From: Myrmaecium sp. VS I D KN 1
Lineage: Eukaryota; Ascomycota; Dothideomycetes; Valsariales; Valsariaceae
Length of the DNA: 64,000 nucleotides
Direction of reading: 5' to 3'
Assembly (NCBI GenBank): GCA_019775845.1
Contig: JADQAV010000007.1
Location: forward strand, 496,390 to 560,389
Shown here: one piece after another, positions 43,756-55,318 of the stretch
Numbering within the stretch: position 1 is the stretch's first letter
How the letters are laid out: every line of letters begins with the position of its first letter
Position numbers and translations under genes: made by a program
The notes under the pieces: model-generated
Database searches by the model: none
What the model was told of the DNA's origin: nothing
Seen by the model: only the letters and a program-made list of their open reading frames with translations

Positions 43756-46520
43756 ATGGCCTGGCAATCACCATCCTCCATGAGCAATGGAGGACCGCCG
43801 GGTGGTGACCAGCATGGGCCCGCGGGGACGGAATACACACTGCAGGGTAAGAGCACCTCGAGTCTTTCGGCTGGGCACCCGGCACCGGACTACCCAGCTT
43901 TCACACATTTGCTGTTGCGGCACGATTGACTAATGACGGCTTCGGGCGTGAACCCCCTTCCAGGTGTGATGCGCTTCCTCCAACTCGAATGGCACAACCA
44001 CGAGCGAGCCAGGAATGCGTGGGATATCGAGCGCGCGGAGATGAAGGCGCGGATCGCGAAGCACGAGGGTGACACGCGCAAGGCGAAGCAGCTGAACGAG
44101 CAGTTGGAGAAGCAGATTCGCATGCTGGAAGTCGCGCTCAAGAACGAACGGGCGAAGAACAAGGCGGCGTCGCCGGGGGAGAAGCCGCCTACTGCCCCGG
44201 CTCCGGAGGAGAAGAAGGACTCGAAGGGTAAAGCCGCCGCGAAGGATTCCAAGCGCAGTATGTCTTTTCCCGTACCTGGAGCGGGCCCGGATAACCTAAC
44301 GAGGCCTTCTTGCATAGTGAGCGGCAAGTCCCATAATTCGTTCCTCGACGTGGAATCCGAACTGCTCGAGGCCGAACAAGAGCGAGAGCGAGAGAGCCAG
44401 AGAGATAAATCGCGGATATATCTGGCGAAATGTGTCGAAGAGATCACCTACCTGCTCACCCCTCCTGCGCACCCTCCACCGCCTCACAGTCTGCAGGCGC
44501 TGGCCAATTCCGGGGCGTTTCTGAATCAAGGCGAGCCCTCAATCGAGGAGCTCTACCTGAAACAACAGCAACAAAGACAGAAGAATCAGCACCACGCCGC
44601 GCAAATGCTGCCGCACCAGGCACCCATGCCGAACCACCAACCCCCTCCTGTGCCGTCTCTCTCCGAAAACTCTATCACCCACTCTTCTCAGCCGCAACAG
44701 GCCCACTACATGACGCGCGACCCCCCGAGCCAACAGCCGATGGCCCATCCCCATTTCCAGGAGACAACCCACCAACAACCGCAGCATCAGATACCGTCCG
44801 ACTTCCCCATTCCCGAAGAGCAGGTGGAAAAGGTCACGCATAGCTACGACACATACGGCAGGCCGCTACCAAACAGAACCGAAGAACAGGAAACACGCCA
44901 GGCCATTGCAGAAGACCCTGACGCGGGGTGGAATTTTGAAGATACTGGGCCTGTTGAGGAAACGCCCCCGGATCTGCAGCCTCCTCGGCGGCCGGATACC
45001 GAAGGCTTCCCGAGTGCCAACAGTATACCGGCCAAGTCGCCCCCACGGACCGCTCCCCAATCGCACCGCAGAAGAAGTTCCGGCTCCGGCTCGATGTCAC
45101 GTCGAAGGAGTGGAGGGCACGAGCTTGGTGAGGCCACGACAGCAGCCAAACAAGATCCAACGAACTTCAAGGTGCGATTCGCATTGCGAGGTCATCTGGA
45201 CGTCGTCAGATCAGTCATCTTCACTGGAGGTGGCAGCCCTTCCGAACCCGAAATCTGCACAGCTGGTGACGATGGCATGATCAAGAGGTGGATTATCCCG
45301 GCCAGCTACACCAACCAACACAGCGTAAATAACGATCTGGACATTCAGAGCTACTTCACGCATCGCGGCCATGAAGGTATGGTGACTTCTCTCGCTGCAG
45401 CTCCTGCTTCGACTACGTTCTCGACCGGTGGGCGGGTGTCCGGGGACGGCTGGATATTCTCCGGTGGACAAGACGCTACGGTGCGTGTCTGGGAGCGCGG
45501 CCGAGTTGATCCCAAAGCCACCCTGGACGGACATACTGATGTCGTCTGGACTGTCTGTGTTCTCCCGGCCACATGCGGCTCCGTCTTTGGCGCCGACTGC
45601 GGACAGTATGGGGGGCCGGATAGGATCTTGCTCGCCTCCGGATCCGCGGATGGGACGATCAAGATCTGGGCGGTGAGCGCTCCTCCGCAGATCGCATCAC
45701 CGCAGACTGGTTCCCGACGTGGAGTGGGCGGCAGTCGGCGGCATTCCGTCACGTCTGGCTCCAACTTCCCGTCCTCGCCGCAGCCGAGCGTGGCGACGAG
45801 CACACCGTTCCATTACATGCTCGTGCACAACATCGAGCGTGCCGGCACGCCTTCGCCTACGTGCATCTCGCCGCTCAGCCTGTTGGGCGAGACGTTCGTC
45901 GTCAGCTTCAACGACGCCACAATATTAGTGTTCGACACCAGGACAGGAGAGGAGATCATTGGCATGGCCAGCACTGAGACATACGACGGCACGCCGGCTA
46001 CGGGAGTGAATACGGTTGTCGCCACTACCGTCGGGCCTGAAGGAAGCATGTCCCTCGATGCCGGCAGGGGGGTGTCGGAAGACGAGATCGTGATTCACGG
46101 CCCTACGGGCAGCAGCGGCGGGGTGGAAGGCACGATCATCAGCGGGCACGAAGACCAGTTCATCCGGTTCTTCGATGCCAACAGTGGTACGTACACAACC
46201 GAATCAGGACTCCCTATCACACCGGCAACGGAGACGCTAACATCACCGATTTCCCCACAGGTCAATGTACATACAGCATGCTCGCTCACCCCAGCGCCAT
46301 CTCCTCGCTCTCCCTCTCCAAGGACGGCCGGGAGGCCGTTTCGGCCGGCCACGACGCCAGCATCCGCTTCTGGAGCTTGGAGAAGCGCATCTGCACCCAA
46401 GAGCTCACGTCTCACCGGATCATGCGCGGCGAGGGCGTCTGCAGCGTCGTCTGGAGTCAGGACGGCCGGCTGGTGGTCTCGGCCGGGGGGGATGGGGTTG
46501 TCAAGGTTTTCGCTCGTTGA
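43756..46520 (+). CDS. Striatin, WD40 scaffold of the STRIPAK complex
   Basis: Four exons: 43756-43846, 43964-44257, 44318-46186 and 46261-46520; 837 residues. After 30 residues, the striatin N-terminal block begins: [20 protein letters not shown] (caveolin-binding-like), then a charged coiled coil to about residue 95 that in homologues binds PP2A-A. A basic, Ser-rich stretch [15 protein letters not shown]-like region follows. The middle (about 180-405) is Gln/Pro/His-rich and disordered. From about residue 408 on, WD40 repeats run to the end: [59 protein letters not shown] and [11 protein letters not shown]. Striatin scaffolds PP2A with GCK kinases and Mob3 and is required for hyphal fusion and fruiting-body development in Sordaria and Aspergillus. 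Intron 2 (60 bases) can be read through in frame. Confidence 0.93.
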
Positions 46521-48731
46521 AATTCGCGGCACTGGAGTGTGCTGCGATGGGGTTTGGAAGGGGTCCTTCTATTTCTCCTCTGTCTTGTGGTAGTTGGGGG
46601 TTGTTTATGAAGTGGATGTTCTATGGTGATGGTGGTGCCGTGGTGCAGTGCTGGCTGTATTCTGCTGTTATCTCTTCTCTCTGCTGATGTGTGGTGTGGT
46701 TTGGTGTCGTCGGTGTCGTCGGTGTGTGGGTGTGTGGGTGTGTGGGTGTGTGAGTGAGAGTGTGGTGGATGTGTTTTTTATTCTTCACCATTTCTCTTCT
46801 TCTTCTTCATCTTCATCTTCTTCTACTACACTAGTTTGGATTGCATGCGACGCATCATCGTCATCATCATTGTCATCGACTTTGATCATTATCACCAACA
46901 TCATCGTCTCATCATCATGCACATTCTCAATAGCAAGTTGCAGCGAGATGGTGGAAGGAAAACTCACGTTCTTCTTTTCCCCCCCTTGTTTTCTTTTTGT
47001 CTATCGGTACCGTTGCTCTTTGCTCCGACGTTGTCTCATTCTCTTCCTGCGTGTCTTATTTTGTCTTGTCTTGTTTCGCCATGCTCAATCTTCCATCCCG
47101 TTTCCTCTCCCACACACATGTACATGACCAATTTGTTTTCTCCCTCCTTACTCTTTGATGCCCCCTGGTACGATGCTAGCTTTGTGTGAAAGGAAGAGAA
47201 CCGGGAGAGGAAGATGGGTATGATGGCCAGAGAGGACTGTTGCTGCAGATGGGGTTTTTTTGTTTTTGTTTTCTTTTCTTGGATTTCCTTTGTTTTCCCC
47301 CCTTTCAAGTTTCAAGCCTATTTGGTGACGACAAACGGCGAAGCTGTACGAGAATGTATTCTATGTATGTATCATGAACGGGAATGGAATGTATTGGTTG
47401 ATGGGTTCTCTATCTCTCTTCATATATCTATCGGCTCAGAGCTGAGGGTTGCTCTCAAAGGAGAAAGAAGAAGCCCCCTCACGCTTCTATGCAATCAATG
47501 TAAAGACCGGCACCTGGGTTTTTTGGTGGGTACAGGATTAGAACCACTTTCCCATCAAGATGATAGGAAAGGGCCAAACCCGATACCGCAAAATTTTTGT
47601 ATTTTATTTAAAGGCAAGTTCATGGTCGGAAATCTGCCAAGTCGAAACTTCTCAGCAAAGCATCGACCTCGCAAGCAACCTCCTCACCACACCTGAAGAA
47701 CCTCGGAGAACAGAACATGTCCGCACCGCCTCGCTCTTCGGGTTAGACTTATACACACCACCTTTCCATCACCACTCCCGTGACAGTTCCCATGCCCAAC
47801 AAAACAGCAACAGCCCAACGCGACCCGGAAGAAAGGGTTTCCTGATCACGAGCCCAACACCGCGCCCTTGTGATCTCTCATCGTGTTAAAGAAATCCACT
47901 CCCCCATCCGCGAAACCACACCTATACACCCAGAAACTTCCCAATCCGAACCGATGAAGCAAGGGTATCTTGAACCATCAGTGCACGAGAAGAGATCGCA
48001 CCGAGTCCATCACCCTCTCGGAAAACGAAGGTAAAACGCTTCCCATATACTTGACGTCCCGCGTGCGTCCAAAGTGATAAGAAAACCTTCGCAACGCCCA
48101 AACAAAAGAGATATGGGATCAAGGAGAGGATATCGCTACGCCGTGACGCCATATAACACGTCACGAAGGCGCGCCCACAACATGAATGAATGGGAAAGAA
48201 AGAAAGGCAAGGTACATTGAGAAGTCAAAAACCATCGCCGACGCCCTTTCGCCGTGGAAAGCTGGGTCCGTAAACAGCTGATGCCCGAAGGAAATGTGGC
48301 GAACGGTCAAACGGAGCAAAACTTGGAAAAGTGCAATACTGATCAACGCCCGGACATGCGACGCTATAACCAAGAAGCGTGTGAAAGCCTGGACGAAGGG
48401 AAAGGAAATAGAAAGAAAACGGACTATATGGGGAGAATAAATAAGAGATATGAGAACGAAGAAGCACCAAGTCCATCGGCCAAGGACATGAACCGCCATG
48501 CAGGATAGATGAGTGACCAAAAACAGCAACTCCATACCGGAATCGGCTACCGTAGTAGATTCCGAACCTTTGATTTGTTTGAGCAGTCGCGTCAAGCGCC
48601 GAAATTGAGAGATGGTAATGCGGAAGATGAACCCGGAAGAACACCAAAAAGGTTATGACCATATAAAAGAAGTAACAATGCACGGTAAGAGAGCAGACGA
48701 GGTTCCCACGAAGCCGGAAGCCTATCTGCAT
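46521..48731. other. Long spacer between convergent striatin and decapping-activator genes
   Basis: This 2.2 kb stretch is flanked by two 3' ends. The first 700 bases are strongly T- and TG-rich, with an 8-mer repeat and TCT/TCA triplet runs (46793-46835). The rest is mixed, with no convincing frame on either strand, and I see no tRNA. Confidence 0.5.
46722..46753. repeat. 8-bp tandem repeat (GTGTGTGG), 4 copies
   Basis: Three copies of GTGTGTGG are followed by GTGTGTGA. They lie about 200 bases after the striatin stop, probably in the 3' UTR or just beyond it. Confidence 0.9.
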
Positions 48732-50354
48732 TCACCGAACACCCGGCGCGGTGTTTCCGCCTGACACATCCAGCTTGAGCATCTGGCGTAACCCGTTCTC
48801 CAAGGACTGAACGTCAATATTGGCCGGGCGGGTGCTAGAATAATCGGCATATTGCGGCCACTGTGGAGAGTGGAAAGGAGACGGTTGATTGTTGCTAGCG
48901 TAAATCGGCGCCGAAGGCCCGTTGTAAAAAGATCGATTGGCAAGATCCGGCGTAGATCCAGAAGCATCGATATGCCTTTGTAAGGTATTATGAGAAGACA
49001 AGCCAGGCTTGTTCGCATTAGAAGTTTGATGACGACTGGTCGTAGGCGACTGCATAGCAGCTCTTGGGCCGGGATACTGTCCCTGGGTCGGACTCGAGGT
49101 AGAGGATACCTCCTGGCGGAGACTTGATGACCGTTTGACGGAGTCTGGTCTCGAGGCAGCTTGGAATAAAGGTGAAAGATTGCGATTCCCGTAATGCAAA
49201 CTGGCATCGGGGGCATGGGCTGGGGTTGTTGGGCCCGTCTGCTTCCGATAGTCTGTTTGCGGACGGTGAAAGGGGGAGGGCGTTTGCACGTCAAGCACAC
49301 CATTTGATTTAGCACCGCCGGCCCCAGAACCTGGTGTAGACGACTGTTTGGCGGGCTGTTCTGGCATAGAAAAAAGACGGTCTTTGAGAGATCTGGTGAG
49401 AGCTTCGCGGTCCTGGAGCGGAGTACCAGTAGTAGCTGGGGTAGACTGGACCGCTGACGGGGCCGTAACGGAACGGCCACCTGAGTTGCCCTCGGGTCTT
49501 TGAAAGATAATACGGTTCAGAGGCGGTGGAGTACGCGCCAAGTCGTGGGTTTCGTTGCCATCCAGTTCCATCATGAACATACCCTTACCTGAGCCATTAG
49601 AGGGCATACGAACATGGTGCCGTTCTGCTGAAGGACCTTGCACCACTCGGAGGGGGGATTTGTAGCTCCCGTTGCGGGCCTTCTCTTCTTTATCGGCCTT
49701 GAAGAAGATATCAAGTGGTGAATCAGCATGCACAACAGGCCTTGCAGCAGAAGGGGTAGCCTCGGTCGCTGGGGGTGATGGAGAAGACGACGTATCGGAT
49801 TCCTCAGACAGGCGAGATTGCAAGCTCGATGGCGCGGCATCCGCTGGAACGGATTTGGAAAAGAATTTGGGCACCGGAAGGGCGGAAGGGGCAGGTGAGG
49901 CATGGAACGTCGGCCCAGCATATGCTTTTGCTGGTGTTTCAGTGCCATTTTGACTGGTAGGCGCTGATGTTTGTCTCTGCCGACGAGGAGGAGAACGTGA
50001 GTCATTGTTGCTCAGATCTGCCCGGGCGGTTTCCGGAGACAAACGCGGCGGGGGTTGAAGGGTCCGCTGCTGCTGCTGCTGGCTTCGACGCGGCTTCCTG
50101 GACTTCCCTCCAACAAACTGGTCATACATCATCTCACCATCCATATATTGTGCATTCGTGCAGGAGGACGGCCCGGTGATGTCATGTTGTCGGCCTTGAT
50201 AGGCGTCGTTGCTCCGGTTTCGCCCTTTGCGGTTCTTCGACCTCGGGCCAGATCCGGTATTGAGCGCATCGGATGTCGCAGCAGGAGCTTCGCTCTTGGA
50301 ATGATGATGCCTTCTGGTGCCTTTGGGCGGGGGTGTGCTCAGGATATCGGACAT
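48732..50354 (-). CDS. PNRC-motif protein, likely Edc1/Edc2-type decapping activator
   Basis: This is a single exon of 540 residues starting at the ATG at 50354. Nearly the whole chain is low complexity (Ser, Pro, Gln, Arg). The key feature is at residues 145-164: YAGPTF, then HASPAPSA, then LPVPKF. This is the PNRC motif, the same arrangement as YAGxxF plus LPxP in yeast Edc1/Edc2 and human PNRC2, which bridges Dcp1 and Dcp2 and stimulates mRNA decapping. A second conserved-looking spot is SPLDIFFKADKEEKAR (about 217-232), and a short amphipathic helix ENGLRQMLKL closes the chain near the C-terminus. The cytosolic P-body role is inferred from the motif. The gene is divergent from RBX1, with 571 bases between start codons. 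Confidence 0.78.
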   Translation of the reverse strand: MSDILSTPPPKGTRRHHHSKSEAPAATSDALNTGSGPRSKNRKGRNRSNDAYQGRQHDITGPSSCTNAQYMDGEMMYDQFVGGKSRKPRRSQQQQQRTLQPPPRLSPETARADLSNNDSRSPPRRQRQTSAPTSQNGTETPAKAYAGPTFHASPAPSALPVPKFFSKSVPADAAPSSLQSRLSEESDTSSSPSPPATEATPSAARPVVHADSPLDIFFKADKEEKARNGSYKSPLRVVQGPSAERHHVRMPSNGSGKGMFMMELDGNETHDLARTPPPLNRIIFQRPEGNSGGRSVTAPSAVQSTPATTGTPLQDREALTRSLKDRLFSMPEQPAKQSSTPGSGAGGAKSNGVLDVQTPSPFHRPQTDYRKQTGPTTPAHAPDASLHYGNRNLSPLFQAASRPDSVKRSSSLRQEVSSTSSPTQGQYPGPRAAMQSPTTSRHQTSNANKPGLSSHNTLQRHIDASGSTPDLANRSFYNGPSAPIYASNNQPSPFHSPQWPQYADYSSTRPANIDVQSLENGLRQMLKLDVSGGNTAPGVR

Positions 50355-50925
50355 GTTGGCGTTGTACGCGCTTGCGTTATGTGTTTGTGCGATGTATCTG
50401 TCGTGCTGGCTGTTTCGAGGATGATGCGTGGGTCGACGGTTGCATAGGAAAGAATAGAGAGATAGCTTTGGCGATAGGTAGAGTCGTCAAGGAATATCAT
50501 GACTCTCTCTGGAGGTGTTCGGGGTTGATGAGTTGTCCGTGATGGGGGGAAGGTTGGGTAGTTAGGTTAATGCCCGTTGATTATGGTCAGTGGCTGAAGC
50601 GGGCCGCCTTGGCCTCACCGCCTCCCGCATCCGGTCCGTCCTCCCATAGCTTCATGATACGGGCATGTCCAAGGCCAACATTGATACTGCCATTAGCTGA
50701 ATACTTTATAGTCGGCAACAACACGAGTGTAATCCCCTTGGAAGCGCTCTTGTGCCTCACCTTATTCACGCCGCCCCCGATCCATTCCGCAGCCTTCCGC
50801 TCTTTTCACGAGTACCTGGGCACAAACCTCGCTGAGCCGCCACATCGCAATCATACACCCCAGCAGCTTCATTTACCCACCCAAGTCAACACACGCATCT
50901 CGTCCTCGAATAATTACGGCCAACC
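50355..50925. promoter_or_regulatory. Divergent region between decapping-activator gene and RBX1
   Basis: This 571-base region carries both promoters. No individual site is called. Confidence 0.45.
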
Positions 50926-51401
<476 letters not shown>

Positions 51402-51715
51402 GACTGCGCCGGAAGTGTCTGTCGAGCAGCCGAAATCGAGGAGAGGCGAGGATACGAAGTCGTGAATGCAGGTTATTGCTAAGCCATGAAGCGCAGGTTG
51501 CTACGGTATCGTTGAATGTCATGAGTTATGGAGCATCAAACGGAGGTCTGGTCGGAACAAGGAGCCAGTAGGCGGGTCCCATTACTGCACGAAATCATCA
51601 AGAGAGCAATAAAAAGTCACGTTGCAATATCCCCAATGAATCTGCCGGTCCCGTGTGTGGTATCTGGTTCCCCCACCACCATCCGCAGCACTTGTCTTCC
51701 GCCGCAGCTTATCGC
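51402..51715. other. Short spacer between convergent RBX1 and SPC1
   Basis: These 314 bases hold the two 3' flanks; nothing else is seen. Confidence 0.6.
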
Positions 51716-52146
51716 TTAGCTAACTTTCTTGCCGTCAACTTGTACATTGACACCACCGATCTGGCTCCGTGCCGGCAGCCAGGGCACCGGGTGTTTTTTG
51801 TAGAAAGGCCACGGAGGAACGACGATGAGGAATGTGAGCGCTGTGCCTCCCAATCCAATGTAGAGGGTTTGGTATATGTCCTGTTGGGAGTAACCGACAA
51901 GGAAAGCGAGCAGCTAGGACCAGGTGAGCATATGCCATCATGCCGCTTTTGCAGAAGATATGGGTAGGGCCCTTACGCCGACGACCGCCAGGAGAACTGT
52001 TGTCAGTAATTCGGCAAGCTTCTGCCCCTCGAAGTCCTGCAGGGTGAGGGTCAGTACTGGAGAGGACATGTGACCGTTCAAGTCAAAGAACGCACAATCT
52101 GGCCCTCCAGCGCGTCACGGGCCTTGTCAAGTATTTCGTCGGCCAT
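51716..52146 (-). CDS. SPC1: Signal peptidase complex subunit 1 (SPC12)
   Basis: Three small exons, 52146-52096, 52036-51977 and 51913-51716, give 102 residues. No single open frame shows it, so it is easily missed. The protein reads MADEILDKARDALEGQIDF, then two membrane helices: ELLTTVLLAVVG plus LLAFLVGYSQQDIYQTLYIG, and a second hydrophobic stretch GGTALTFLIVVPPWPFY. The loop PWPFYKKHPVPWLPA is the family hallmark (yeast has PWYNKQKLRW at the same place). The introns are 59 and 63 bases, with phase-0 junctions. Spc1 is a non-catalytic, ER-membrane subunit of signal peptidase that helps select true signal peptides over membrane anchors. The gene is convergent with RBX1. Confidence 0.9.
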
Positions 52147-53350
52147 CTTAAAAGTAGTGACGAGGCTTTCGGCAGAGCGTGTTAAAGTGATGTATACGGG
52201 TATGCGTTGGGAGGCGATGAGGTTGGCGTAGGATGTAAGTTAGGAGGTAGGGGACAGAGTTCCCTTAGTACTTGGTCGAGATGCGCAACATAAATACTGG
52301 ACCTAGCCGGAGCTTCGCGGTGCCTGCAGCAATAGGTATCAGAACTCCTGCCGCGAGCGGTTGGAGAGCTGCAGACCACGGTGGTCTTTTTGGCATGCTG
52401 CGGAGCTCGTTGCCTCCAGCCCCTGCTTTCCAAGACCCTCGCAACGACTGCACCAACTTCACTTGGCTTTGATTAAATTATGGCCAGTCCGTTCATCAGG
52501 AGCGCCGAGGCCTAGATGCGCTGACGGCGGACGCCCAGACGGATTGGTGTGCCTGAGCGCTCGCCTTGCTGCCCGATTCTGGCGCAGCCAATAGGGGAGC
52601 CGATCGCGCGCACCACCCTTGGTCTTCAGAGAACTTTTCGCAGTGCGAAACTACTACTTCATCATACACTGACGTCCCCCTCCGGACTTTTCTCCTCTTA
52701 ACCTTCCACTCGGCTTTTTCTGCCTTTCTGCCACCAGTCTTCATTCATCTCAAAAGCCCGCAAGTTGGCCATCACCAACATTGCGCAGCCCTGCGACTGT
52801 TCCATCCTGAAATACTCAAGAAGCGCCCCCCTTGGAGGCTTGGTCATTCTTTGACTGAGTGACATTCGCCCCCGAAGAACCTTCTTCAACCACTCCACAC
52901 ACTGATTCCCTGGCGCCCTGCGCCTTTACCTGGAAATACCATCAAGTTGGCGGGCATCAACGCCTTCAAGTTCTCCTTCCTTCATCCTCTTCTTGGCCCA
53001 AGGATCTGGGTCTGCGGAGGCGACAAGAAGCCCCCATAACTGGCCTAATAGCGGACACACTTCACCTACAAACTGCTGAATACAATCTACCGCCCCCTTC
53101 TTCGACGGTGCGCCGTGGAAGATAGCGAAGAAATTCAAATTTCCTCCCAAGGCTTAGTGTAGGGCGGCTCCCCACACGAAGCCCCTCGTTCAAGTTGAGC
53201 GTCTCACGCGGTGAGCGCTCACAAGCGGCTCGCCATTTAGATTCCGAAGCGCAGGTCAAGCGCAGCGAAGATTCGCGATTCAACCACGACTACGCCTTAG
53301 GCTATACAATATTGTGCTATACGCCCTCGACAAGCTTGTAACGCTCCAGA
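52147..53350. other. Divergent spacer between SPC1 and the ALR Mg2+ channel gene
   Basis: These 1.2 kb hold both promoters and, on the right, a likely leader of the ALR gene. The stretch 52660-53060 is CT-rich. I see no further gene. Confidence 0.5.
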
Positions 53351-55318
53351 ATGGCTGAATCCGTCAAGTCAGAGAGGTCCCACACCAGGTTCAGCACTCC
53401 CGTCTCGGAATTGGATGACCACCGCCACCAAGAAGAGCAGTTGCCAGCGGCGAACAGGTCCAGAAGGGGTACAGCTGCTAGTAACCAAGCGGCCGATGCC
53501 CTGAGTCCCGGTGAACTTAGCGCTGCACTGCAGGAACACGGCATGATTGCACGCGACTTTGAGCATGCGATTGTGGATGATGACCGCAGCGGTCGCGAGG
53601 AACATCTCGGCGACAGCATGTTTGTAAGGCGCGGGTCTCACAGCCCTGTTCTTGCAAGGCGCAACACTTTCCGACGTACTCGCGATGAGATCGAAGCTCG
53701 TCCTCGTTCGCTGGCTTCTTCCAAGTCCTCTCGATCCATTTCGCCGCCCAATTCAGTGGATGCTTTTGCAGATACCCGCCGTCGTGAACGAGCAGGAACC
53801 ATCAACAGCATGGTGCCGTCCGATCTCGATTTGGCACTGCACCGCACCGTCTCTGGTGGTACGCATCGCCGGCGTGGAACTTTCAGCGAAGAGCGTCCGA
53901 AAGATGCGTTGAGCGACGCCGCGTCTACCAGAAGTTCGGCCGAAGAAGATGTTTGCTTTCCTGTTCAAGAAACCGGAAGGACTGCCGATATCGACTTCGA
54001 GGAACTGGAGGAGTTCATTGCGGAGAACCATGAAAAGACACCGATTGTGCCTTCGATCAAACGCAAGTCGAGTGTCATTTCTACGGCGTCCAAGCCTCGA
54101 GTCTTCAGCGATCTTCGTCCCCAAGCTAATTCTCCTGCGCCAATGATCGCTTCTGATGGCTCTGTACTCCAAGGCCTAGGTCATGCAGCTGCTGTCCTGT
54201 CCGAGAAGCTTGGGGAGGTGGATGGCGAAAAGCATGAGGAGAAGGTCACCGTGGCAGAAGAGCCGCCTCAAAACCGCTGGACCTTCTTCTCATCCGAGCT
54301 CGACGACACCATCCACGCCCCCGAATTGAGCGGCCTTTTGATGCCCGGCGAGACCTTCCGCGACTTGTTCGAGCAACCCCATGCCGCCGGTGTGTGGTGG
54401 CTTGACATGCTCAATCCCACCGAGGAGGAAGTTTTCGCTATCTGCAAGGCGTTCAATGTTCATCCTCTTACCAGAGAGGATATCACCACACAAGAAGCCC
54501 GTGAGAAAGTTGAGCTTTTCAACAAATACTACTTTGTGTGCTTCCGATCCTTCTGCCAGACTGATCAGGCGAGCGAGGATTTTCTCGAGCCGGTCAATGT
54601 CTACGCTGTCGTGTTCAGGGAAGGGCTTCTGACGTTTACCTTCTGCGAGAACCCGCACGCCGCTAACGTCCGTAAGCGTATCGGAAGGCTCAGAGACTAC
54701 GTGTCCTTGAGTTCCGACTGGATTTGCTATGCACTGATTGACGACATCGTTGACTCTTTCGGTCCTGTCATTCGGGATGTCGAGCATGAGACTGACGCCA
54801 TCGAAGACAATGTCTTTACCGCACGCGCTGAAGACTCTCGCGCTATCCTGCGCTCCATCGGCGACTGTCGCAAGAAAGTGATGTCGCTCCTGCGCCTGCT
54901 CGGAGGCAAGGCCGATGTCATCAAGGGCTTTGCTAAGCGGTGCAATGAGCACTACGACATGGCACCGCGCGGCGATGTCGGCCTTTACCTCAGCGACATC
55001 CAGGATCACGTCGTCACCATGATGTCCAACCTGGCGCACTTCGAGAAGATGCTTAGCCGCTCTCACTCCAACTACTTGGCCCAGATCAGCGTGGACAGCT
55101 TGATGCAAGGGAACAGCGTCAACGAGACGCTCGGGAAAGTCACTCTGATCGCCACCATTCTGGTGCCGCTGAACCTCATCTGCGGTCTGTTCGGCATGAA
55201 TGTGAAGGTGCCTGGGGAGGGCACGGACAGCTTGGCTTGGTGGTTTGGCATCCTGGGTGTCATTGCGGGTTTCGTGGTCTTCTGCCTACTCGTAGCAAAG
55301 CGGATGAAGTTCATCTAG
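53351..55318 (+). CDS. ALR1: CorA-type Mg2+ channel, ALR1/ALR2 family
   Basis: This is a single exon of 655 residues. Residues 1-330 are a long polar cytosolic region rich in Ser/Arg, with an acidic patch DIDFEELEEFIAENHEKTP, typical of fungal ALR proteins and absent from bacterial CorA. The CorA-like soluble domain follows (WWLDMLNPTEEEVFAICKAFNVHPLTREDI; KVELFNKYYFVCFRSF), then the long stalk helix, and two C-terminal membrane helices. The pore signature GMN is at residues 615-617 in GLFGMNVKVPG, just after the first helix. In yeast, Alr1 is the main plasma-membrane Mg2+ importer, controlled by Mg2+ supply. The terminal VAKRMKFI keeps a basic cytosolic end. Choice between ALR1 and paralogue ALR2 cannot be made. 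Confidence 0.92.
   Translation: MAESVKSERSHTRFSTPVSELDDHRHQEEQLPAANRSRRGTAASNQAADALSPGELSAALQEHGMIARDFEHAIVDDDRSGREEHLGDSMFVRRGSHSPVLARRNTFRRTRDEIEARPRSLASSKSSRSISPPNSVDAFADTRRRERAGTINSMVPSDLDLALHRTVSGGTHRRRGTFSEERPKDALSDAASTRSSAEEDVCFPVQETGRTADIDFEELEEFIAENHEKTPIVPSIKRKSSVISTASKPRVFSDLRPQANSPAPMIASDGSVLQGLGHAAAVLSEKLGEVDGEKHEEKVTVAEEPPQNRWTFFSSELDDTIHAPELSGLLMPGETFRDLFEQPHAAGVWWLDMLNPTEEEVFAICKAFNVHPLTREDITTQEAREKVELFNKYYFVCFRSFCQTDQASEDFLEPVNVYAVVFREGLLTFTFCENPHAANVRKRIGRLRDYVSLSSDWICYALIDDIVDSFGPVIRDVEHETDAIEDNVFTARAEDSRAILRSIGDCRKKVMSLLRLLGGKADVIKGFAKRCNEHYDMAPRGDVGLYLSDIQDHVVTMMSNLAHFEKMLSRSHSNYLAQISVDSLMQGNSVNETLGKVTLIATILVPLNLICGLFGMNVKVPGEGTDSLAWWFGILGVIAGFVVFCLLVAKRMKFI

Noticed and set aside
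47535-47560. GGATTAGAACCA, resembling a tRNA T-arm on the minus strand.
   Set aside because: The loop lacks the purine at position 57, and no matching acceptor or anticodon stem could be drawn.
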